From Bradyrhizobium xenonodulans (GTDB lineage: Bacteria > Pseudomonadota > Alphaproteobacteria > Rhizobiales > Xanthobacteraceae), in contig NZ_CP089391.1 in assembly GCF_027594865.1 (NCBI RefSeq), positions 930,001 through 994,000 of the forward strand: 64,000 nt of DNA, in the 5' to 3' direction. The notes under the pieces are model-generated. The model had not been told where the DNA came from, ran no database searches, and saw only the letters and a list, made by a program, of their open reading frames with translations. Below are positions 60,427 through 64,000 of the stretch, piece by piece. Every line of letters begins with the position of its first letter. The stretch's first letter is position 1. The position numbers and the translations under genes were made by a program.

Positions 60427-61086
60427 TTGGTTCGGTTCGAAAATGTCGGATTGCGTTACGGTCTGGGGCCGGAGATTCTGCGCGACCTCAGCTTCCAGAT
60501 TCCGGCGCATTCCTTCCAGTTCCTCACCGGCCCGTCCGGCGCCGGCAAGACCTCGCTGCTGCGCCTGCTGTTCCTGTCGCACCGGCCGACGCGCGGCCTC
60601 GTCAATCTGTTCGGCCACGACATCTCGCAGCTCGGCAAGGACGAGATCGCCGACTTGCGCAAGCGCATCGGCATCGTGCTCCAGGATTTCCGGCTGCTCG
60701 ATCACATGACGACCTATGAGAACGTCGCGCTGCCGTTCCGCGTCATGGGCCGCAACGAGTCGAGCTATCGCAAGGAGGTCATCGACCTGCTGAAATGGGT
60801 CGGGCTCGGCGAGCGCATGGACGCGCTGCCGCCGATCCTGTCCGGCGGCGAGAAGCAGCGCGCCGCGATCGCGCGCGCGGTGATCTCGCGGCCGCAGCTC
60901 CTGCTCGCGGACGAGCCGACCGGCAGCGTCGATCCGACGCTCGGCCGCCGGTTGCTGCGGCTGTTCATCGAGCTCAACAAATCCGGCACCGCCGTCATCA
61001 TCGCGACCCACGATATCGGCCTGATGGACCAGTACGAGGCGCGGCGGCTGGTGCTGCATCAGGGACGGTTGCACGTCTATGAGTAG
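60427..61086 (+). CDS. ftsE: Cell division ATP-binding protein FtsE
   Basis: Protein of 219 residues. Walker A GPSGAGKT at 35-42, signature LSGGEKQRAAIARAV, Walker B LLLADEPTGSVD, FtsE length. With FtsX it couples septum formation to activation of cell-wall hydrolases. The TTG at 60427 has CGGAGC seven bases before it and gives the usual N-terminus VRFENVGLRYG; an in-frame ATG at 60376 would add 17 residues. It overlaps ftsX by eight bases. Confidence 0.93.
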   Translation: MVRFENVGLRYGLGPEILRDLSFQIPAHSFQFLTGPSGAGKTSLLRLLFLSHRPTRGLVNLFGHDISQLGKDEIADLRKRIGIVLQDFRLLDHMTTYENVALPFRVMGRNESSYRKEVIDLLKWVGLGERMDALPPILSGGEKQRAAIARAVISRPQLLLADEPTGSVDPTLGRRLLRLFIELNKSGTAVIIATHDIGLMDQYEARRLVLHQGRLHVYE

Positions 61087-62047
61087 GCAAGATGAACGCG
61101 GCGTGCTGGTCGATCTCGGACAGGAGCGTCCGCAGCTTCCGGCCAAGGCGCGCAACATGTCGCCGATCGTGCCGCGCGCCTCGATCCACGGCCGCGCGCT
61201 GGTCGCCGTCGTCGCCATCATGACCTTCCTGGCCTCGATGACGACGGGCACGGTGCTGCTGGTCAGCGCCTCCGCGGCCGAATGGCAGTCGGATGTTGCG
61301 AGCGAAATCACCATCCAGGTGCGCCCGCAAGCTGGACGCGATCTCGACCGCGACACCGCGGCGGTGGCGGAGGCGATGCGCGCGCTGGCCGGCATCGTCG
61401 AAGTCAAGCCGTTCAGCAAGGATGAAAGCGGCAAGCTGCTCGAGCCCTGGCTCGGCACCGGATTGTCGATGGACGATCTGCCGGTGCCGCGCATGATCAT
61501 CGCGCGCGTGCAGCCGGGCACGCCGCTCGATCTCGGCGCCTTGCGGGCCCGCGTGACGCAGGTGGCGCCAAGCGCCAGCGTCGATGATCACCGCGCCTGG
61601 ATCGAACGGATGCGCTCGATGACCAACGCCACCGTGCTGGCCGGCATCGGCATCCTCGCGCTGGTCATCATCGCCACCATCATCTCGGTCTCGTTCGCGA
61701 CCCGCGGCGCCATGGCGGCGAACCGCCCGATCGTCGAGGTGCTGCATTTCGTCGGCGCCGGCGACCGCTACATCGCCAACCGTTTCCTGCGCCATTTCCT
61801 CCGGCTGGGGCTGGAGGGCGGCGTGATCGGCGGCGGCGCTGCCATGCTGGTGTTCGGCTTCTCCGAGTCGATCGCCGGCTGGTTTTCCGGCACCCCGGTT
61901 GGCGACCAGTTTGCGGCGCTGCTGGGCACCTTCTCGCTGCGGCCGTCCGGCTATGTCGTGCTCGCGTTGCAGGCGGTGCTGATCGGCGCCATCACCGCGG
62001 TTGCCTCGCGCCAGACGCTGTTCGCGACGCTGAATGACGTCGACTAG
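61079..62047 (+). CDS. ftsX: Cell division protein FtsX
   Basis: Protein of 322 residues with four membrane helices: one near residue 45 (VAVVAIMTFLASMTTGTVLLV), a periplasmic domain with ITIQVRPQAGRDLDRDT, and three after residue 180 (ATVLAGIGILALVIIATIISV, then two more). The MacB-type permease core is intact (MAANRPIVEVLHFVGAGDRYI). It forms the FtsEX complex at the division site. Confidence 0.93.
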   Translation: MSRQDERGVLVDLGQERPQLPAKARNMSPIVPRASIHGRALVAVVAIMTFLASMTTGTVLLVSASAAEWQSDVASEITIQVRPQAGRDLDRDTAAVAEAMRALAGIVEVKPFSKDESGKLLEPWLGTGLSMDDLPVPRMIIARVQPGTPLDLGALRARVTQVAPSASVDDHRAWIERMRSMTNATVLAGIGILALVIIATIISVSFATRGAMAANRPIVEVLHFVGAGDRYIANRFLRHFLRLGLEGGVIGGGAAMLVFGFSESIAGWFSGTPVGDQFAALLGTFSLRPSGYVVLALQAVLIGAITAVASRQTLFATLNDVD

Positions 62048-62119
62048 GTCCAATAAACCGGACTCCACTTCGCCTCAAAACGTCCTAAAATCATCCAGGG
62101 AAGGGATTACCGGCATCAC

Positions 62120-62824
62120 ATGACCTCGCCGACCGACGATCGATCGCCGAAACTGCCGCGCGGCTGGCTGCGCGCGGCATTGGTGTCGACGATTGCGCTC
62201 GCCTTCGTCGGCGCGGCGGCGGGCTTCGTTGCGTTCCTGTCGCAATTGCGCGGCGCCGAGATCGCACCTAGCCGCAAGGCGGACGGCATCGTGGTGCTGA
62301 CCGGCGGGTCCTCGCGGGTATCGGACGCGATGGAGTTGCTGGCCGCCGGCTACGGCAAGCGGCTCCTGATCTCCGGCGTGCACCCGACCTCGACGGCGAG
62401 CGACATCTCCCGGACCTTGCCGGAGAACCAGTCCTTCATGCATTGCTGCGTCGATCTCGATCGGACCGCGGTCTCGACCCGCGGCAACGCGGCGGAAGCG
62501 CGGCGTTGGGCCGAGGGGCGCGGCTTCAAATCGCTGATCGTGGTCACCTCGAACTATCACATGCCGCGCGCGCTGGTGGAGTTCTCGCATGCGATGCCGG
62601 CGACGACGCTGATCCCGTTCGCGGTGGTCGGCGACAAATGGCGCGAGGAGCCGTGGTGGACCTCGGCCTCGACGCTGCGGCTGCTCCTGTCCGAATATGT
62701 CAAGTACATCGCGGCCGAGCTCAGGGTGCGGCTGGAGGATTTCGGGATTGACCTTTCGCCCGAGATGTCGGAGCAGCCTTCAGGCCAGGCGCCGAAGCGG
62801 CCCGCAACGGCACAGGCCAATTGA
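62120..62824 (+). CDS. YdcF/SanA/ElyC (DUF218) family protein
   Basis: Protein of 234 residues. One N-terminal membrane helix (AALVSTIALAFVGAAAGFVAFL), then the DUF218 domain: DGIVVLTGGSSRVSDAMELLAAGYGKRLLISG, STRGNAAEARRWAEG and VVTSNYHMPRALVEF. The family is linked to envelope integrity and peptidoglycan-precursor handling in enteric bacteria. It lies 72 bp after ftsX and overlaps plsC by four bases, so ftsEX, this gene and plsC may be one envelope operon. Confidence 0.88.
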   Translation: MTSPTDDRSPKLPRGWLRAALVSTIALAFVGAAAGFVAFLSQLRGAEIAPSRKADGIVVLTGGSSRVSDAMELLAAGYGKRLLISGVHPTSTASDISRTLPENQSFMHCCVDLDRTAVSTRGNAAEARRWAEGRGFKSLIVVTSNYHMPRALVEFSHAMPATTLIPFAVVGDKWREEPWWTSASTLRLLLSEYVKYIAAELRVRLEDFGIDLSPEMSEQPSGQAPKRPATAQAN

Positions 62825-63624
62825 TCGGACTATCGATGTTCTTGATTTTCCTGCGCTCGCTGCTGTTCAACGTGCTGTTCTACACCGTGCTGGTGTGCCT
62901 CGCGATCGTGGCGTTGCCGACCTTCGCATTGCCGCCCCGCGCCATGCTGACGGTTGCGCAATGGTGGGCAAGCGCGACGTTGTTCCTGATGCGCGTGGTA
63001 TGCAACATCAAGGTGGAATTCCGCGGGACCGAGAAGATCCCGCAGGGGCCGCTGGTGATCGTCGCAAAGCACCAGTCGTTCTGGGAGACGTTCGTGCTGC
63101 CGGGTTTCTTCGATCGCCCGATCTTCATCCTCAAGCGTCAGCTCATGCAGATCCCGGTGTTCGGTCAGTTCCTGGTCAAGACCGGGATGATCGCGATCGA
63201 CCGCAAGGCCGGCGTGAAGGCGCTGCTGGACATGACGCGCCGCGCGCGCGATGCGGTGCGCGCGGGTGGCCAGCTCGTGATCTTTCCGGAAGGCACGCGC
63301 CGTGCGCCGGGCGATGTGCCCGATTACAAGACCGGCTTTGCGCAGATCTACTCGTCCTGCGGCGTGCCGTGTCTGCCGATCGCACTCAATTCCGGCCTGT
63401 TCTGGCCGCGTCGCACCTTCATGCGCTATCCCGGCACGCTGGTGGTGGAGTTCCTGGATCCGCTGCCGCCGGGCCTGCCGAAGGACGAGTTTCTCTCCCG
63501 CGTGCAAACCGCGATCGAAGACGCAACCGGCCGTCTCGTCGAAGCGGGCCGCAAGGAGCAGGAGCAGCTCATCGGGGTTGCGCCAAGCTATATGGGCGCC
63601 GGCCGCGGAGATCGGGCCGCGTAA
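62821..63624 (+). CDS. plsC: 1-acyl-sn-glycerol-3-phosphate acyltransferase
   Basis: Protein of 267 residues. An N-terminal membrane segment (LRSLLFNVLFYTVLVCLAIVALP), motif I KHQSFWETF (the family HX4D has Glu instead of Asp), motif III FPEGTRRAPG, and a Pro-containing motif IV (CLPIALNSG). It makes phosphatidic acid from lysophosphatidic acid at the inner membrane. TTG start overlaps the YdcF-like stop (ATTGA); an ATG five codons in is possible. Glu at this position is familiar in alphaproteobacterial members. Confidence 0.93.
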   Translation: MIGLSMFLIFLRSLLFNVLFYTVLVCLAIVALPTFALPPRAMLTVAQWWASATLFLMRVVCNIKVEFRGTEKIPQGPLVIVAKHQSFWETFVLPGFFDRPIFILKRQLMQIPVFGQFLVKTGMIAIDRKAGVKALLDMTRRARDAVRAGGQLVIFPEGTRRAPGDVPDYKTGFAQIYSSCGVPCLPIALNSGLFWPRRTFMRYPGTLVVEFLDPLPPGLPKDEFLSRVQTAIEDATGRLVEAGRKEQEQLIGVAPSYMGAGRGDRAA

Positions 63625-63651
63625 AGGCGGTGACAGCGCCGGATCCGCGCA

Positions 63652-64000
63652 TCAATTTCGCGTCGTGTCTGTCGCGGCGTCATCGGTCGTGATGATTCTG
63701 ACGACCTCCACCTGAGGCTCCCGGCAATTCCGCTCGGCGTACTCGTCGGTGATCGGCGTGTTCGTCTCGTCCTTGCCGAACGCGGTGGTCGCGACCTTTG
63801 CGACGGCCGGAATTCCATTGGCGGCCAGGATAATGGCTTTGCAGGCGGCCTTCGGTGCCGCATACAGGTCGATGATCCAGCGCTTGCCGTCCTTCTGAAG
63901 CCCGAGATCGCCCCATGGCCAGGACAGGCGGCCCTCGGCCGAGAACACACTCGGAATGGCGACGCCGGCCTCCCGCAGCTTCTGCAACTCGATCCGTCCG
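63652..64000 (-). CDS. C-terminal end of an unidentified protein, cut by the window edge
   Basis: The frame is open from the right edge to the stop at 63652, giving at least 115 residues. Visible parts are LQKLREAGVAIPSVFSAEGR, LSWPWGDLGLQK, AACKAIILAANGIPAV and two cysteines (AACKA, ERNCREP). The Trp-Gly-Asp segment and later Cys pair recall PilS-type type IV pilins, whose C-terminal part has this spacing, but this is weak. The TTG at 63987 is not taken as the start because the frame continues past the edge. Convergent with plsC, 27 bp apart. Confidence 0.6.
   Translation of the reverse strand, partial: GRIELQKLREAGVAIPSVFSAEGRLSWPWGDLGLQKDGKRWIIDLYAAPKAACKAIILAANGIPAVAKVATTAFGKDETNTPITDEYAERNCREPQVEVVRIITTDDAATDTTRN

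Overview
The window is a stretch of chromosome from an alphaproteobacterium, almost certainly Bradyrhizobium or a very close relative. Reasons: high GC with strong codon bias; a TlpA that agrees nearly residue for residue with the Bradyrhizobium japonicum protein as I remember it; argH-lptM-lysA next to tlpA; a HIG1-domain gene before pduO-etfB-etfA-hbdA; a TIGR02302 protein split over two tandem frames, as recorded for B. japonicum; and imperfect palindromic intergenic repeats typical of the genus. I saw no rRNA, CRISPR array, insertion sequence, phage gene, integrase or plasmid replication gene. One tRNA, Leu(CAA), is present.

Layout. 0-10 kb: acyl-CoA ligase and nitronate monooxygenase-like gene (divergent), a small gene behind a CtrA-type site, two membrane-anchored unknowns, a GMC oxidoreductase, small secreted proteins and a LuxR/NarL-type two-component pair. 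10-19 kb: small unknowns, tRNA-Leu, dsbB, an AbrB-family membrane protein, PsiF-like and other secreted small proteins, a TetR regulator facing two hot-dog thioesterases with duplicated operators between them, a DsbA-like protein, a serine hydrolase and a Deg-like protein without its catalytic triad. 19-27 kb: an M20 amidohydrolase followed by a complete five-gene peptide ABC transporter. 27-33 kb: membrane diguanylate cyclase, dodecin, a GT87 membrane glycosyltransferase divergent from a secreted GH16 glycosidase, and an HNH protein. 33-42 kb: a minus-strand catabolic cluster (second nitronate monooxygenase-like gene, branched-chain-type binding protein, second acyl-CoA ligase, a broken DUF2855 gene, flavin monooxygenase, NHL protein) next to a divergent LysR regulator with dyad sites.

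42-64 kb is mostly housekeeping: AlkA-type glycosylase, gluQ, a soluble hybrid histidine kinase overlapping a YihY/BrkB gene tail to tail, HIG1 protein, pduO, etfB, etfA, 3-hydroxybutyryl-CoA dehydrogenase, a YjfB-like protein, tlpA, argH, lptM, lysA, 3-hydroxyisobutyrate dehydrogenase-like and carboxymuconolactone decarboxylase-like genes, the split TIGR02302 pair, a single-domain response regulator, an MJ0042 zinc-ribbon membrane protein, ftsE-ftsX, a YdcF-like protein, plsC, and the end of an unidentified gene running off the right edge.

Much of the window can be read as fatty or aromatic acid metabolism (ligases, thioesterases, ETF, hydroxyacyl-CoA dehydrogenase), envelope redox and assembly (DsbB, DsbA-like, TlpA, FtsEX, LptM, PlsC) and peptide uptake. 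I did not find a convincing new multi-gene defence or mobile system. The most unusual items are the triad-less Deg protein, the in-frame split TIGR02302 pair, the duplicated TetR and LysR operators, the CtrA-type site, and a deletion-broken DUF2855 gene inside an otherwise intact cluster. Function calls rest on motifs recognised by eye and on remembered families; no database search was run.
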